From the NCBI RefSeq assembly GCF_017873855.1, contig NZ_JAGGKR010000002.1, positions 1 to 64,000 of the forward strand: a DNA stretch of 64,000 bases, given 5' to 3'. Positions 26,810-37,335 of this stretch are shown one piece after another. The first letter of the stretch is position 1. The number at the start of each line of letters is the position of its first letter. The notes beneath the pieces are model-generated. The model saw only the letters and a program-made list of their open reading frames with translations, searched no databases and was not told where the DNA came from. The position numbers were made by a program, and so were the translations under genes. The stretch comes from Methanolinea mesophila. GTDB lineage: Archaea; Halobacteriota; Methanomicrobia; Methanomicrobiales; Methanospirillaceae.

Positions 26810-28639
26810 TCAGATATACCGCGCTTTCCTGGAGAGTTTCATCGGGGTGTACAGCGGGCGGAACGGCATTCCTTCGAGTTCCCCCTTAACCGTGCCGATG
26901 AGTTCAGGAAGTTCCATGGTCTCTTTGTGGGGCTTGTTCGGCTGGGATTTTCCCCGGATGGTCACGGTAAGCTTGCCGGTATCGACCTCGGCATCGCCGA
27001 CCACCACCACGAAGGGCACCCAGTCCATCCCTGCTTCCCTGACTTTTTTACCGACGCTCTCGTCCCGGTCGTCGAGGTCGGTCCTGATCTGCTCGGTATT
27101 CAGCCTGCGGGCGAGTTGCTCGGCGTACTCGAGGTGTCTTTCGGTGACAGGGATTACCCTGACCTGAGTGGGGGAGAGCCAGGTGGGGAAGGATGGAACC
27201 GGCATGTTCCCGGTATTTTCAAGGATGGCACATATGACACGTTCCACACTCCCGGTCGGGGAGCAGTGGAGGATCGGCGGGTGCACCTCCTGCCCGTCCA
27301 TGTGGTACTTGATATCGAAACGGGTGGAGGATTCAACGTCAATCTGAACCGTGGGGTTCTCGATGGGCCTTCCCTGTCCATCGATGGCGGCGAGGTCCAC
27401 CTTGGCGATCCAGTAGTGAACCCGGTCGGAGAGAACCTCTATCAAAAGGGGAACTCCGGAATCGGCCACGATCTTTTTGATCCAGTCCTGGTACTGGTCG
27501 TAGAACTCCTGGGTGCAGCGGAAGACCCCGACAAGACGGGTGCCGAAGTCCCTCCCGGTCTCCCATCCCATCTGCAGCTGCTCCTCGAAGCACCCGAGCG
27601 CCTCGTCCATGTCCCTGCACAGGCTGTGCATGTCCGGCATGGTGAACGCCCGAAGGCGCTTCAGCCCGATGACCTCACCTTTCTGCTCGTGACGGAAGGA
27701 GTAGGTGGAGAGTTCATACATTTTCATGGGCAGGGTGTTCGGCGAGATGTGCATGTCCCGCATGATGGAGAACATCCCGAAACAGGCGGCGAACCGGAGC
27801 ATCATGTTCCTGTTTCCGCTCTTGAACCGGTACTGCCGTTCCCCGAACTTGTCGGCATGTTCGTAGATTGCCTGGTCCGCGAGGTCGTACATCACCGGGG
27901 TCTCCACCGGGGTGGCCCCGTAAGGGAGCACCTTGCAGAGCACGTAATCCGCGAGGAGGTCCCGGACCAGCTTCCCCCGGGGCATCCACCGCAGGTGGCC
28001 CACGTCGCTCACCGGCTCGTAATCGACGAGCTCCTTTGACCGCATGAGTTCCACGTGGAGGGGCTCTCCGCCCGCGCCTTCAGCGACGCCGAGCTCTTTC
28101 TTCAGGAGGCACCCGAACGGCGAGTCGTCGATGAACCCGTCCACCTCGTGCCGGGCGCCGTCCGGGGTGAGTACGAAGAACGTATGGGTAACCTCTTTCT
28201 TCTCCTTCTTGGCCGCCTCCTCGGACGGGACGATGGTCTTTGAGAGCTCCGAGAGCGGGTGACCCTTGCAGGAGATACGGAAGGACTTGTACCACCCGAA
28301 CGGGGCACGTTTCACGTTGTAGCCTACGTCCTGCAGCGCGGTCTCCATCAGTTTCAGGGCCGCAACCGCGGCATCGGGCCGGGCGAGGTCGCTCGAGAGG
28401 TGGGCGTAGGGATAGATAACGATGTTCTCCACAGAGAGCTGGTCGGCCGTGCGGGAGATCTCCTCCACCGCCTGGGACACCACGCCCTCGATGTCATCCT
28501 CGTCCACGGATTCCACAGCGGAAAAGACGGTGAGGGCTTCTTCCTGGGAGTCCTTCAGTATCCTGGCATCTTCTGCCATCCCGGTCTTTTTCTTGGCCTC
28601 ATATTCGATAAAATCAGAATGTATCAGCAGAAGTCGCAT
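26810..28639 (-). CDS. thrS: Threonyl-tRNA synthetase, archaeal type
   Basis: A 609-residue class II synthetase. Residues 1-140 form the archaea-specific editing domain that removes Ser from tRNA-Thr ([20 protein letters not shown] start; [32 protein letters not shown]). The catalytic core includes [22 protein letters not shown], and PRLRAF-like [15 protein letters not shown]. The C-terminus has the anticodon-binding domain ([23 protein letters not shown]). Length fits archaeal ThrRS. GGAG precedes the ATG closely. Confidence 0.96.
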   Translation of the reverse strand: MRLLLIHSDFIEYEAKKKTGMAEDARILKDSQEEALTVFSAVESVDEDDIEGVVSQAVEEISRTADQLSVENIVIYPYAHLSSDLARPDAAVAALKLMETALQDVGYNVKRAPFGWYKSFRISCKGHPLSELSKTIVPSEEAAKKEKKEVTHTFFVLTPDGARHEVDGFIDDSPFGCLLKKELGVAEGAGGEPLHVELMRSKELVDYEPVSDVGHLRWMPRGKLVRDLLADYVLCKVLPYGATPVETPVMYDLADQAIYEHADKFGERQYRFKSGNRNMMLRFAACFGMFSIMRDMHISPNTLPMKMYELSTYSFRHEQKGEVIGLKRLRAFTMPDMHSLCRDMDEALGCFEEQLQMGWETGRDFGTRLVGVFRCTQEFYDQYQDWIKKIVADSGVPLLIEVLSDRVHYWIAKVDLAAIDGQGRPIENPTVQIDVESSTRFDIKYHMDGQEVHPPILHCSPTGSVERVICAILENTGNMPVPSFPTWLSPTQVRVIPVTERHLEYAEQLARRLNTEQIRTDLDDRDESVGKKVREAGMDWVPFVVVVGDAEVDTGKLTVTIRGKSQPNKPHKETMELPELIGTVKGELEGMPFRPLYTPMKLSRKARYI

Positions 28640-28705
28640 GATTCATCTCCGGTTAAAAAGCATTCTTCCTTATAAAATGGGATGTATGGGTATATACCCA
28701 TACCG

Positions 28706-29260
28706 CTACTCCCGGGGGTTCTTGTGGTACCGGGAGAGGGTGGCCTGCCGCTGATCCATATATTTCGCATCACATTTTTTGTTGTAGGGGGTCACGGCCC
28801 GCTCGGTGGTGTAAAAGACCAGCTGCCCGATAGGCATCCCGGCATAAATCCTCACGGGCCGCTGGTTCACATTGCACATCTCGAGGGTGATCGAACCGCG
28901 GAAGCCCGCGTCGATCCATCCCCCGGTCTGGTGGAGCTCCACCCCGAGTCGGGCGATACTGCTCTTTCCTTCGATGCTCGCCACGATATTGTCGGGGAGT
29001 TCGATCACCTCCATGGTCTCCGCGAGCAGGAATTTTCCCGGGTGGAGTACGATGGAATCTGCGGTGCACTGCCCGGTCTTTTCATGGATCGTTTCGCTGT
29101 TATAGGGATCGATGACCTCGGGTCCCGGCTCGTACCACGCAAAGTGGTCCCCCAGCCGGATATCGAGGGAGTTTGGCTGGACGAGAACGGGATCAAAGGG
29201 GTCGATGCGGATAAAGCCCCGGGCCACCCGGTCCAGGATCTGCCAGTCGACAAGGATCAT
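28706..29260 (-). CDS. dcd: dCTP deaminase
   Basis: A 184-residue enzyme of the dUTPase fold, making dUTP (or dUMP if bifunctional) from dCTP for thymidylate synthesis. Family features are [31 protein letters not shown], the active-site segment [25 protein letters not shown], and C-terminal [14 protein letters not shown]. Whether it also has dUTPase activity cannot be told by eye. Confidence 0.93.
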   Translation of the reverse strand: MILVDWQILDRVARGFIRIDPFDPVLVQPNSLDIRLGDHFAWYEPGPEVIDPYNSETIHEKTGQCTADSIVLHPGKFLLAETMEVIELPDNIVASIEGKSSIARLGVELHQTGGWIDAGFRGSITLEMCNVNQRPVRIYAGMPIGQLVFYTTERAVTPYNKKCDAKYMDQRQATLSRYHKNPRE

Positions 29261-29572
29261 TGGATCATCTATGGGGTGCGAAAGGGCATTAAGATCACAT
29301 CGGAGGATTGGGTTTTATCTCCGTCGATCGCCGGATGCAATAATTATTCAGGAAAATGGAACAATCATCCTCAAATCCTGAATTGCCTGGTCCGCAGCTA
29401 TGATAATTTTCATTGAGACCGGGGGGACTGTCCCGACTGCCGCCGGGAATACACCCCGTGGCAACGGTACTTGTCGCGTAAATGCGGGACCGGGGGCTCA
29501 TGCACCGGATAAAAAACACCGGAATATATCGGATTCTTTATCCGCGGCCTTTCCAGTGCCACGGTTCGGGAA
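29261..29572. other. Intergenic, promoter region of dcd
   Basis: Holds a minus-strand TATA-like element (gataaaa, about 29309-29315) 50 nt before dcd and no coding frame with codon bias. No strong repeat or RNA structure was seen. Confidence 0.5.
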
Positions 29573-30277
29573 CTATTCCTCTTCGTGCTCCCGGATGTGC
29601 CACTCCGAGCGTCGCATCAGGCCGTGCAGGGTGCTCGCCTCCCGGGCGGTGAGCTGTGCCCTGCCCAGGATGCGTCGCATCATCAGGAGGGTGTTTGCCC
29701 GTTTGAACCGGGGGTGTTCTATCCGGTCGAGGTACCGGTCCATGTGTGCATAGAGGTGCTCCATTTCAAGGGGGGACGCGAGCAGGTATTCGCCGCGCGG
29801 GAGGCCCGCAAGTTCGTAGCAGATCACCCCCACTGCGTGGGACAGGTTGAGGATGGGGTATTCCGGGGAAGTGGGGATGGAACATATGATATCGCTCCTC
29901 CCGATCTCCTCGTTGTTCAGTCCCCAGTTCTCCCTTCCGAAAAGGATCGAGATCCTCCCCTTTACCTTGGGGAGCAGTCCCGCGAGTTCGCGCGGAGAAA
30001 AATAGGGCATCCGCATCGGGTTGCAGATGGACTTGGAAACCTCTCCGGTCGTCGCAACCGTGAGGTGGCTCCGGGAGAAGACCTGCTCAATGGTGCACAC
30101 TTCCGCGCTCTTCAGTACGTCCTGTGCGTGGGAGGCGCGGGCCTTCGCCTCGTCCCCGAGCGGGCAGGGATCGACCAGCACGAGCCGGGAAAAACCGAAG
30201 TTCTTCATCACCCGGGCGGTGAACCCTACATTCCCCTCGTAGATAGGGCTTATGAGTACGATATCGATCTGGGGCAT
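29573..30277 (-). CDS. SPOUT-class RNA 2'-O-methyltransferase (TrmJ-like)
   Basis: A 234-residue methyltransferase. IDIVLISPIYEGNVGFTARV at the N-terminus and FGRENWGLNNEEI and LNLSHAVGVICYELAG near the middle are the SpoU/TrmH knotted motifs, in the group I pattern of TrmJ. It should methylate a tRNA or rRNA ribose using SAM; archaeal TrmJ acts at position 32 of tRNA. It starts 15 nt after GGGP synthase, so the two are probably cotranscribed. ATG at 30277 follows a GTG. Confidence 0.85.
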   Translation of the reverse strand: MPQIDIVLISPIYEGNVGFTARVMKNFGFSRLVLVDPCPLGDEAKARASHAQDVLKSAEVCTIEQVFSRSHLTVATTGEVSKSICNPMRMPYFSPRELAGLLPKVKGRISILFGRENWGLNNEEIGRSDIICSIPTSPEYPILNLSHAVGVICYELAGLPRGEYLLASPLEMEHLYAHMDRYLDRIEHPRFKRANTLLMMRRILGRAQLTAREASTLHGLMRRSEWHIREHEEE

Positions 30278-30291
30278 CACATTCCGGAAGA

Positions 30292-30987
30292 TTACTGGAC
30301 CGCCTTGACCGTCGCCCTGAGCACGGCGACTCCTGCATCGTAGACCGCATTGCCGACCACGATGGTATCAGCGAAACGTGCCATCTCGGCTGCGCGTTCC
30401 GGAGAGTCGATCCCTCCCCCGTAGAAGAGCGAGGCATGTTCCACGGATTCGGACGCGGCCTTCACAATCTTCGGATCCCCGTACATACCGCTGTACTCGA
30501 TGTACACGATGGGGAACCTGAAGTAACGGTCCGCCACGCTGGCGAGCGCCGAAACCTCCTTCTCGCCGAGGCTGCATACGGCTTTGGTGACCCTTCCTAC
30601 TGCGCTGTCGGGGTTCAGCACGATATAGGCCTCGGGGACGACCTTTTCCCATTCTACCCGCTGGTGCATGACCCAGTCCCGGTGCTTTCCCACCAGCCAC
30701 TGCACATCGGTAGTGTTCATCACCGAAGGCACGAAGAGGTAATCGATCCCGTCGAAGATCACCGCTTCGGGCCCTGCCGGTTCGACCACCAGGGGAAGCC
30801 CATAGGATGCAACCTGCTCCCGGAGCCGGCCCATGTTGTCTTTCGTCACGTTCAGGGTTCCCGAGAGCATCAGGGCATCGGTACCGCTGGTCGCCACCTC
30901 CTCCACCGCCTGGGGGGTGATGAATTTATCCGGGTCCAGTTTTGTCACGTGAACCCAGTTCCGCCATTTCGCCTGCATTATCGCCAT
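30292..30987 (-). CDS. Geranylgeranylglyceryl phosphate synthase (GGGPS)
   Basis: A 231-residue TIM-barrel prenyltransferase that joins geranylgeranyl diphosphate to sn-glycerol-1-phosphate, the first committed ether-lipid step in archaea. Motifs: HVTKLDPDKFI, DALMLSGTLNVT, DYLFVPSVMNTTD, YIEYSGMYGDP and ASLFYGGGIDSPE with VVGNAVYD. Length fits group I enzymes. It lies 33 nt downstream of topA on the same strand. Confidence 0.95.
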   Translation of the reverse strand: MAIMQAKWRNWVHVTKLDPDKFITPQAVEEVATSGTDALMLSGTLNVTKDNMGRLREQVASYGLPLVVEPAGPEAVIFDGIDYLFVPSVMNTTDVQWLVGKHRDWVMHQRVEWEKVVPEAYIVLNPDSAVGRVTKAVCSLGEKEVSALASVADRYFRFPIVYIEYSGMYGDPKIVKAASESVEHASLFYGGGIDSPERAAEMARFADTIVVGNAVYDAGVAVLRATVKAVQ

Positions 30988-31020
30988 CCGAAAAATAACT
31001 GCCAGAGAGGAGTTTTGTCT

Positions 31021-33837
31021 TTAGGATCTCTCTTTCGGTGCCCTTATCATTTTTTGCAGCTCCCGGACCTTTTCCTCCGGGATGCCGGATTTCTTTGCGA
31101 TATCCCGGGGGTCCATCTCCCCGAGTCGTTTCACGTCAAATACCCCCGCCCGGTAGAGTTTCTCGAGGGTGGACTCCCCTACACCCGGTACCGCGAGGAG
31201 CTCTTCGCGCCCCCGCTCGACCTGGGCTTTCGGGACCTTCTTCGGGACGGTCTTTCCCCGCGCGGATGCGACCAGCTCGATATGTTTGAACACGGTGTCC
31301 GGGCTGATTCCGGTCCGGTATGCGACATACACGGGGTTGTATTCCAGGAGATCATCGGCCGAAAGGAACCCTGCGGCGAGATATTTCTTCAGGCTCACCG
31401 GGGGGATCCCCAGCCCGCGAAGCTCCCGTTCCCCGGCGACCTTCCTCGCTTCGCCCTGGAGCATCTCCGTTTCTTTCTCGCCGATTCCCGCATTCCTGAG
31501 CACGGCAGGTTCGACAGTGCCCAGTGCCTCGATGTCGTCGACCCCGAGCTCGTGCAGCTTCTTCATGATGGTTGCATGGCTGCGGCCTCTTCGTGGAGGG
31601 AGGTGTTTCCTGACGAATTTACGGCAGTCCGATCGTTTCCGGATAAGCTCGAACACCTCCCTGGCCTCATCCGTGATCCTGACCGCACGCTCTTTTCCGA
31701 TTCCCAGTGTCTCCTCCAGGTCTGCAGGGGTGAGGGTGGTGAGGTCATACACCGAGTAGATATGCGCCTTGAGCATGCGTTCATAGAGATCGGAGGTCAT
31801 GGAGGGGAGGAGATCCATGGTCTCCTTGTTCGTGGCGATATGGTGGCAGAGGGGGCACCCTATTTCCCATGGCCTTGCTCCTTTCTTGATCAGCCGGACA
31901 AAGTGCAGCCCGTGCCGTGCACAGACCTCGTCGGTCCGCACCGCGTACCCCCACATCGCCATCGGGAGGCTGATATTGAAGCTGCATTCCGGGTATCCTG
32001 TGCAGCCGATAAACTGGGTCTGGCTCCGGAGATGGCGGATCCGGAGATCGCTGCCGCAGACCGGACAAGGGCCGAGCCTGAGCTCTTCGGCGGTCTGGTC
32101 CATGATCTCCTCCCCGATCTGCTGCTCATTCGCCTCGAGCTGGTTGAACACCTGATGCAACATCTGCCGGGACTCTTTCACTACGTCCTCACGAGGGCGC
32201 TTTCGTTCCTTGATCTGCTGCATGTGTTCTTCCAGGGTCTGGGTCATGTCCGGGCGGGTGATGGTATCGGCGTGCCCCTCGAGGGACTGGATGACCGCCC
32301 TTCCGACCAGGGTGGGACGGAGCGGGTTTCCCTCGATGTATTTCCGGGTGATCAGCTTCTGGATGACCTCGTGCCGCGTGCTCTTCGTCCCGAGGCCGAG
32401 CTCCTCCATGCTCTGGATGAGTTTGCTCTGGGAGTAGCGGGGTGGTGGCTGGGTCTCCTTCTCTTCCATCCTGACCTCGAGGAGGGGAAGGGTCTCGCCT
32501 TCACTGAGATGCGGGAGTTCGTACTCGGTGGCGCTGCTGTAGGGGTAGACCGTCCGCCACCCTCTTTCCGTGAGCTGTCCCCCTGTCGCCGCGTACTCCT
32601 CCCCTCCCGCCCTGAAGGTGACCTTCATGGTCCGCCATCGGGCATCGGGGGAGAGCGTCGCCAGGAACCTCCGGACTACCAGTGCATAGACCTTCCACCG
32701 GTCTTCCCCGAGTTGTTCGCGGGTTGCCGCGGACGAGGGGTGGATGGGAGGGTGATCGGTCGACGATTTCTTCCCGCTGGTGGGTACGGCCCTCCGGTGG
32801 GCCATTACCCATTCCACGTCCTTTCCAAACTCGGTGGGATGAACGGCCTTCAGCACGCCGTTCAGGTCCAGGGAGGGTGGGTAGACCGTATTGTCAGTCC
32901 TCGGGTACGAGATGAATCCGTTCATATAGAGGTCTTCCGCGAGCCGCATCGCGTTCGCCGCCGAAAAGCCGAGCCGTGCCGCGGCGACGATGAACGAGGT
33001 GGTGTCGAACGGGGTGGGGGCACGTTCCACCCTGGTCCCTTCTTTCACCTCCGCAACACGCAGGGGCTCCCGCGTGCGCTCCTTCGCCTGGACCGCCTGA
33101 TCCCTGTCGCAGAAACGGGCAGTGGTGTGACGGGCCTCGATGACCTCGCCGTTCTTCCTGGTATCGAGTGCGAGCTGCCAGTATTTCTGAGCGACGAATG
33201 CCTCGATCTCTTTCTCCCGGTCGACGATCATCGCAAGCGTAGGGCTCTGCACCCTTCCGACAGAGAGGATATTATTGCCCCCTCTCCGGGCTGCGAGGCT
33301 GATGAAGCGGGTCAGGGAAGCGCCCCACATGAGATCGATCACCTGGCGGGCTTCACCCGCGGCCGCAAGGGCAAAATCGATGGAGGTAGGATGCGCAAAC
33401 GCCTGCCCGATCTCCTCGGGCGTGATGGCGGAGAACCGGGCCCGGTCAACGTTAACGTCCTTGTTAACCTGCCGGACCAGTTCGTAGGCTTCTTTCCCGA
33501 TCAACTCACCCTCGGTATCGAAGTCGGTGGCGATCGTGACCCGTTCGGATTTCCTGGCCAGCTTCTGGACGAGGTTCACGATTTTCTTCTCGGTCGGGAC
33601 TTTCACGGTCTCCGCATCGATAAGGCTCCTAGGCGTCCGTTCGGCGCTTCTCCAGTTCGAGTAGCCCTCTACGAAGTCTACCTCGACCACATGGCCACGG
33701 AGCCCGATCAGGGCGGTATTGTCGAACCGGTAGACCGAAACACCGCCCTCCTTATCTTCTTTGAGTTTGGCGCTGCCGGCGAGGATCTGGGCTATCCTCC
33801 GTGCGGAGATGTTCTTTTCGGCAACAATAAGGTGCAT
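31021..33837 (-). CDS. topA: DNA topoisomerase I, archaeal type IA
   Basis: A 938-residue type IA topoisomerase relaxing negative supercoils. The TOPRIM metal site DFDTEGEL is near residue 105, and the catalytic Tyr lies in NGFISYPRTDNT near 311. The C-terminus has a four-Cys zinc element (CPVCGSDL ... CTGYPEC), another Cys/His pair region (CARHGLHF ... CPLCHH) and helix-hairpin-helix repeats. I start at ATG 33837 (MHLIVAEKN); a GTG at 33846 overlapping the gatB stop (GTGA) is the alternative. It is the fourth gene of the gat operon. Confidence 0.95.
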   Translation of the reverse strand: MHLIVAEKNISARRIAQILAGSAKLKEDKEGGVSVYRFDNTALIGLRGHVVEVDFVEGYSNWRSAERTPRSLIDAETVKVPTEKKIVNLVQKLARKSERVTIATDFDTEGELIGKEAYELVRQVNKDVNVDRARFSAITPEEIGQAFAHPTSIDFALAAAGEARQVIDLMWGASLTRFISLAARRGGNNILSVGRVQSPTLAMIVDREKEIEAFVAQKYWQLALDTRKNGEVIEARHTTARFCDRDQAVQAKERTREPLRVAEVKEGTRVERAPTPFDTTSFIVAAARLGFSAANAMRLAEDLYMNGFISYPRTDNTVYPPSLDLNGVLKAVHPTEFGKDVEWVMAHRRAVPTSGKKSSTDHPPIHPSSAATREQLGEDRWKVYALVVRRFLATLSPDARWRTMKVTFRAGGEEYAATGGQLTERGWRTVYPYSSATEYELPHLSEGETLPLLEVRMEEKETQPPPRYSQSKLIQSMEELGLGTKSTRHEVIQKLITRKYIEGNPLRPTLVGRAVIQSLEGHADTITRPDMTQTLEEHMQQIKERKRPREDVVKESRQMLHQVFNQLEANEQQIGEEIMDQTAEELRLGPCPVCGSDLRIRHLRSQTQFIGCTGYPECSFNISLPMAMWGYAVRTDEVCARHGLHFVRLIKKGARPWEIGCPLCHHIATNKETMDLLPSMTSDLYERMLKAHIYSVYDLTTLTPADLEETLGIGKERAVRITDEAREVFELIRKRSDCRKFVRKHLPPRRGRSHATIMKKLHELGVDDIEALGTVEPAVLRNAGIGEKETEMLQGEARKVAGERELRGLGIPPVSLKKYLAAGFLSADDLLEYNPVYVAYRTGISPDTVFKHIELVASARGKTVPKKVPKAQVERGREELLAVPGVGESTLEKLYRAGVFDVKRLGEMDPRDIAKKSGIPEEKVRELQKMIRAPKERS

Positions 33838-33842
33838 CTCTG

Positions 33843-35360
33843 TCACACTCCTTCCAGGCGTTCCCGTAATGCCCTGTTCAGTTCCACCGGGTCGACGCGT
33901 CCCCGCGTTTTACGCATTACCTGGCCGATCAGGAAGTTGAACGCCTCCTTCTTCCCTTCGGCAAAGTCCGCCACCGCCCGGGGGTGCTCGGAGATTACCT
34001 CCTCGATGACCCCGGAAAGTCCCGCACCACCGGCCTTTGTCAGGTTCAGGCGCTTCACGCACTCATCGGGTGTTTCGCAGCACCCGGTATCCTTCAACTG
34101 GTCCAGCAGGTTCCGAAGCACCTCGACGCCGCTCTTGTCGGTGATGACCCGATCGCGGAGCATGGTCAAGAGAGCGATGAACAGGTCGGGGCTCACGGTG
34201 GCGACCGACATGTCCCGGTAGTTCAACTCCCCGAGCAGAGTGTCCGCAACCCAGGTTGCGGCAAGTGCCGCGTCAACGGGGGCCACTCTCTCATAAAATT
34301 CGGCGAGCCTGAGCTCGCCGGTCAGGGTCCTGGCATGATTGAGGGAACACCCGTACTGGGCCATGAACCGGGCCCTCCGGGCATCGGGGAGCTCGGGGAG
34401 TACAATCCTGTCGCACCACGAACGGATCTGCATCGGACGGAGGTCGGGTTCGGGGAAATAGCGATAGTCCTGCTCCATCTCCTTGCTCCGGCTCGCGGTG
34501 GTCACCCCCCGCGCTTCGACGAAGTGCCGGGTCTCGGTCCCGAGTTTCTGGCCGCGGCGGATCATGCTCTTCTGACGGGTGATCTCGAAGGTGAGGGCTT
34601 TTTCCGCTCCTTTATAGGATGAGATATTCTTGATCTCCACACGGCCCCGCTCTTTCATTCCTTTCCCGTGTATTGAGAAATAGCCCTTCGGCTGGATGGA
34701 GACGTTGGCATCGACCCGGAGCGATCCTTCCTTCTCGGAGTCGAAGACTCCCAGGTATTCCAGGGTAGCCCTGAGCTTGTTCAAAAACCTGCGGGCTTCT
34801 TTCGGGGAACGGAGGTCGGGTTCGGTGACCATCTCGATCAGCGGGATCCCCGCCCGGTTGTAATCGACAAGCGTGTACTTCGGCCGGTCGGTGCCTCCTT
34901 TGTGCACCAGCCTTCCCGGGTCTTCTTCCATGTGCACCCGGGTGATCCTCACCAGTTTCTCGCCTCCTTCGTCAGACTCTATCTCCAGCCATCCTCCCAC
35001 GGCGAGCGGCTTGTCATACTGGGTGATCTGGTATCCTTTGTTCAGGTCGGGGTAGAAGTAGTTCTTCCGTGAAAACTCGCTTTCTTCCAGGATTTCGCAG
35101 TTAAGCGCTTTCGCCACCCTGATGGCGTATTCCACCGCGGTCCTGTTCACCCTGGGAAGGGTCCCGGGAAGTCCTAGGCAGATGGGACACACATGGGTGT
35201 TCGGGCCGTCGTCCCGGTAATCCGTTGAACACCCGCAGAAGAGCTTGGTCCTGGTATCGAGCTGGCAGTGGACCTCGAGCCCGATGATCACCTCTTCCTC
35301 TTCGGCAGGACCCCGGACCGTCTCCGTTCCCGTAGTAGAACGGGCACCGACATCGCTCAT
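33843..35360 (-). CDS. gatB: Asp-tRNA(Asn)/Glu-tRNA(Gln) amidotransferase subunit B
   Basis: A 505-residue GatB, which binds the misacylated tRNA and transamidates it. [20 protein letters not shown] is the signature start, then [12 protein letters not shown] (Zn-site cysteines), [29 protein letters not shown] and [10 protein letters not shown]. The tail domain ([30 protein letters not shown]) is present. The start ATG at 35360 overlaps the gatA stop (ATGA); the frame is open further upstream but that part is antiparallel to gatA coding sequence. Confidence 0.96.
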   Translation of the reverse strand: MSDVGARSTTGTETVRGPAEEEEVIIGLEVHCQLDTRTKLFCGCSTDYRDDGPNTHVCPICLGLPGTLPRVNRTAVEYAIRVAKALNCEILEESEFSRKNYFYPDLNKGYQITQYDKPLAVGGWLEIESDEGGEKLVRITRVHMEEDPGRLVHKGGTDRPKYTLVDYNRAGIPLIEMVTEPDLRSPKEARRFLNKLRATLEYLGVFDSEKEGSLRVDANVSIQPKGYFSIHGKGMKERGRVEIKNISSYKGAEKALTFEITRQKSMIRRGQKLGTETRHFVEARGVTTASRSKEMEQDYRYFPEPDLRPMQIRSWCDRIVLPELPDARRARFMAQYGCSLNHARTLTGELRLAEFYERVAPVDAALAATWVADTLLGELNYRDMSVATVSPDLFIALLTMLRDRVITDKSGVEVLRNLLDQLKDTGCCETPDECVKRLNLTKAGGAGLSGVIEEVISEHPRAVADFAEGKKEAFNFLIGQVMRKTRGRVDPVELNRALRERLEGV

Positions 35361-36661
35361 TGGTTCCCTCCCTGCTCGTAGGCATACGCAACGTCGACCA
35401 CCCGTTCGTCTTCCATGTGCTGTCCCATGATCTGCAGCCCGACCGGCATGCCATCCACCTTCCCGCAAGGTACAGAGATCGCGGGCACTCCTGCGAGGTT
35501 TGCAGGCACCGTGAGGATATCCGAGAGGTACATTGAGAGCGGGTCGCTCTTTTCGCCGAGCCTGAAGGCGATGGTGGGCATGGTGGGACCCGCCAGGACA
35601 TCCACTTCCCGGAAGAGTCTCGCGAAATCCCGCCTGACATCCTCCCTTGCGGCCTGTGCCTTGGCATAATATTTGCCGTAGTAGCCCGAAGAGAGGGCGA
35701 ACGTCCCGAGCATGATCCGGCGCCGGACCTCTTTGCCAAACCCTTCCTTCCTTCTCTCCTGGAACGCCTCGTGCCATGTCTTCTTCGTATCGGCGGCGGG
35801 GCCGTACCGGACCCCGTCGAAACGGGCAAGGTTCGAGCTCGCTTCGCTGGTGCAGGTCACGTAGTAGGCAGCCAGGGCGTACGCCATGCTGGGCATACGG
35901 CAGGAGATGACCTCGGCACCGAGTTGTTCGAGGAGGGATATCGCATCCCAGACCCGGGTCGCGACCCGGGGGTCGACCCCTTCACCGAAGAATTCCTCGG
36001 GGACGCCGATCTTCAGCCCGCGGATCTCCATATCGGGGGTGTGGCAGTACGGAGCGTCCCGGGAGGTGGAATCGCGTGCGTCGTATCCGGCAATGACCCC
36101 CATGAGGAGCGATACATCGGAGACGGAGGCTGCCATAGGTCCGATCTGTTCGAGAGAGTTGGCGTAGGCGATGAGCCCGTACCGGGAGACCCTGCCGTAG
36201 GTCGGCTTTAGTCCGACGATACCGCAGAACGCGGAAGGGCAGCGGATCGATCCCCCGGTGTCGGTCCCGAGTGCCATCCTGACCATCCCTGAGGCCACGG
36301 CAGCCGCACTTCCTCCGGAGGACCCGCCGGGAACGCGTTCATGGTCGAGGGGGTTCAGGGTTGGGCCGAACGCACTGTTCTCGGTGGTGGTCCCCATCCC
36401 GAACTCGTCCATGTTGGTCTTTCCCACGATTGCTGCGCCCTCCTCCTTTAACCGGGAGACGACGTGGGCGTCGTACGGGGGCACGTATCCCGACAGGATC
36501 TTCGAACCGCAGGTTGTGGGAATGCCGATCGTGGAGATATTGTCTTTTACTGCAACCGCCACCCCGGAGAGCGTTCCCGTGGTATAGGGGGCTTCACGGA
36601 GGGTAGTGAGGAATGCCCTGCAGGTGTCCCCGGGATCGAAATGAACCGAACCGCCCGTCAC
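35357..36661 (-). CDS. gatA: Asp-tRNA(Asn)/Glu-tRNA(Gln) amidotransferase subunit A
   Basis: A 434-residue amidase that releases ammonia from Gln or Asn for GatB. The catalytic Ser-cisSer-Lys triad is visible: VAVAVKDNI (Lys), [15 protein letters not shown] and [22 protein letters not shown] and PVGLQIMGQ at the end match the family. It starts at a GTG that overlaps the gatC stop by one base. Confidence 0.96.
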   Translation of the reverse strand: MTGGSVHFDPGDTCRAFLTTLREAPYTTGTLSGVAVAVKDNISTIGIPTTCGSKILSGYVPPYDAHVVSRLKEEGAAIVGKTNMDEFGMGTTTENSAFGPTLNPLDHERVPGGSSGGSAAAVASGMVRMALGTDTGGSIRCPSAFCGIVGLKPTYGRVSRYGLIAYANSLEQIGPMAASVSDVSLLMGVIAGYDARDSTSRDAPYCHTPDMEIRGLKIGVPEEFFGEGVDPRVATRVWDAISLLEQLGAEVISCRMPSMAYALAAYYVTCTSEASSNLARFDGVRYGPAADTKKTWHEAFQERRKEGFGKEVRRRIMLGTFALSSGYYGKYYAKAQAAREDVRRDFARLFREVDVLAGPTMPTIAFRLGEKSDPLSMYLSDILTVPANLAGVPAISVPCGKVDGMPVGLQIMGQHMEDERVVDVAYAYEQGGNQ

Positions 36662-36930
36662 TACATCACCCTCGGCGCCTTGATAAACCCGTCCTCGGAA
36701 TCAGGGGCGATTGCGATCACGTCTTCCCGGGGGAGGGAAGGTTCTACGGTATCGTCCCGGAATACGTTGAACAGTTCCTGTTCCCCCCCGGAAGTCCCTT
36801 CCACCTGGTCGAGGAGGTCGAAATAATCGAGGATCTGATTGACCTGGGGGGTAAATTCCTCCAGTTCTTCCCTGGAGATGGCAATATCGGCCAGTTGTGC
36901 AATGTGTTCGACGTCGCGTTCTGCTATCAT
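36661..36930 (-). CDS. gatC: Amidotransferase subunit C
   Basis: An 89-residue GatC, which stabilises the GatA-GatB complex. [21 protein letters not shown] and [11 protein letters not shown] are typical. First gene of gatCAB-topA, with a TATA box at 36981-36990. Confidence 0.93.
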   Translation of the reverse strand: MIAERDVEHIAQLADIAISREELEEFTPQVNQILDYFDLLDQVEGTSGGEQELFNVFRDDTVEPSLPREDVIAIAPDSEDGFIKAPRVM

Positions 36931-36980
36931 TCTCGTGCCTTCCCATGGCTGCCCATCTAGATTAAGTACCGTTGCACCTG

Positions 36981-36990
36981 TCTTTTATAA
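36981..36990 (-). promoter_or_regulatory. TATA box of the gatCAB-topA operon
   Basis: On the minus strand ttataaaaga, predicting a start of transcription about 28 nt before gatC. Confidence 0.6.
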
Positions 36991-37143
36991 CCGTTCTCAT
37001 TGCACGGAGAATGTTGCCGCCGGGAGAGGAAAAGGGAAAAAGCGTTTCCCCGCCTCCGGAACTACGGTAATTTCCCTATCGGGGATAATTCGTAACTCCC
37101 GGCGGACACACTTATACTATAGGCGGGACCCCCGGGTGCGCGC

Positions 37144-37239
37144 ATGAGGAGACCCCTGGTAGAATTAGTGATGGGCAGCATATTCGCCATCTGGTGCTCA
37201 TTCCACCCGGTTAAGGGGCCCTGTTCCCTATACCGGTAA
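37144..37239 (+). CDS. Possible 31-residue small ORF
   Basis: ATG at 37144 to TAA at 37237-37239, starting MRRPLVELVMGSIFAIWCSF, with a hydrophobic middle. A TATA box (cttatactat, 37111-37120) lies 28 nt before the ATG, as for a leaderless message. There is no homology evidence. Confidence 0.25.
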   Translation: MRRPLVELVMGSIFAIWCSFHPVKGPCSLYR

Positions 37240-37335
37240 GTTTCACTCAGAATCCCGGAACCAGGCGGAATATCTTACCCGGGATTGGCAGCCGTGAGCT
37301 TTGCGAAACAGTAAAGACCCGGCCGGAACAGACCG

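Larger units (their letters stand above)
36931..37335. other. Intergenic region with gat promoter and a short ORF
   Basis: Contains the divergent promoters for gatC and for the 31-codon frame at 37144. No other gene, repeat or strong hairpin seen. Confidence 0.5.

Noticed and set aside
26696-28039. A 447-codon open frame on the plus strand
   Set aside because: It is antisense to thrS and has no recognised motif.
30436-34221. A 1,261-codon open frame on the plus strand
   Set aside because: It lies antisense to GGGPS, topA and gatB, which have clear family motifs. High GC leaves few stops on the opposite strand, and the translated sequence has no family character.
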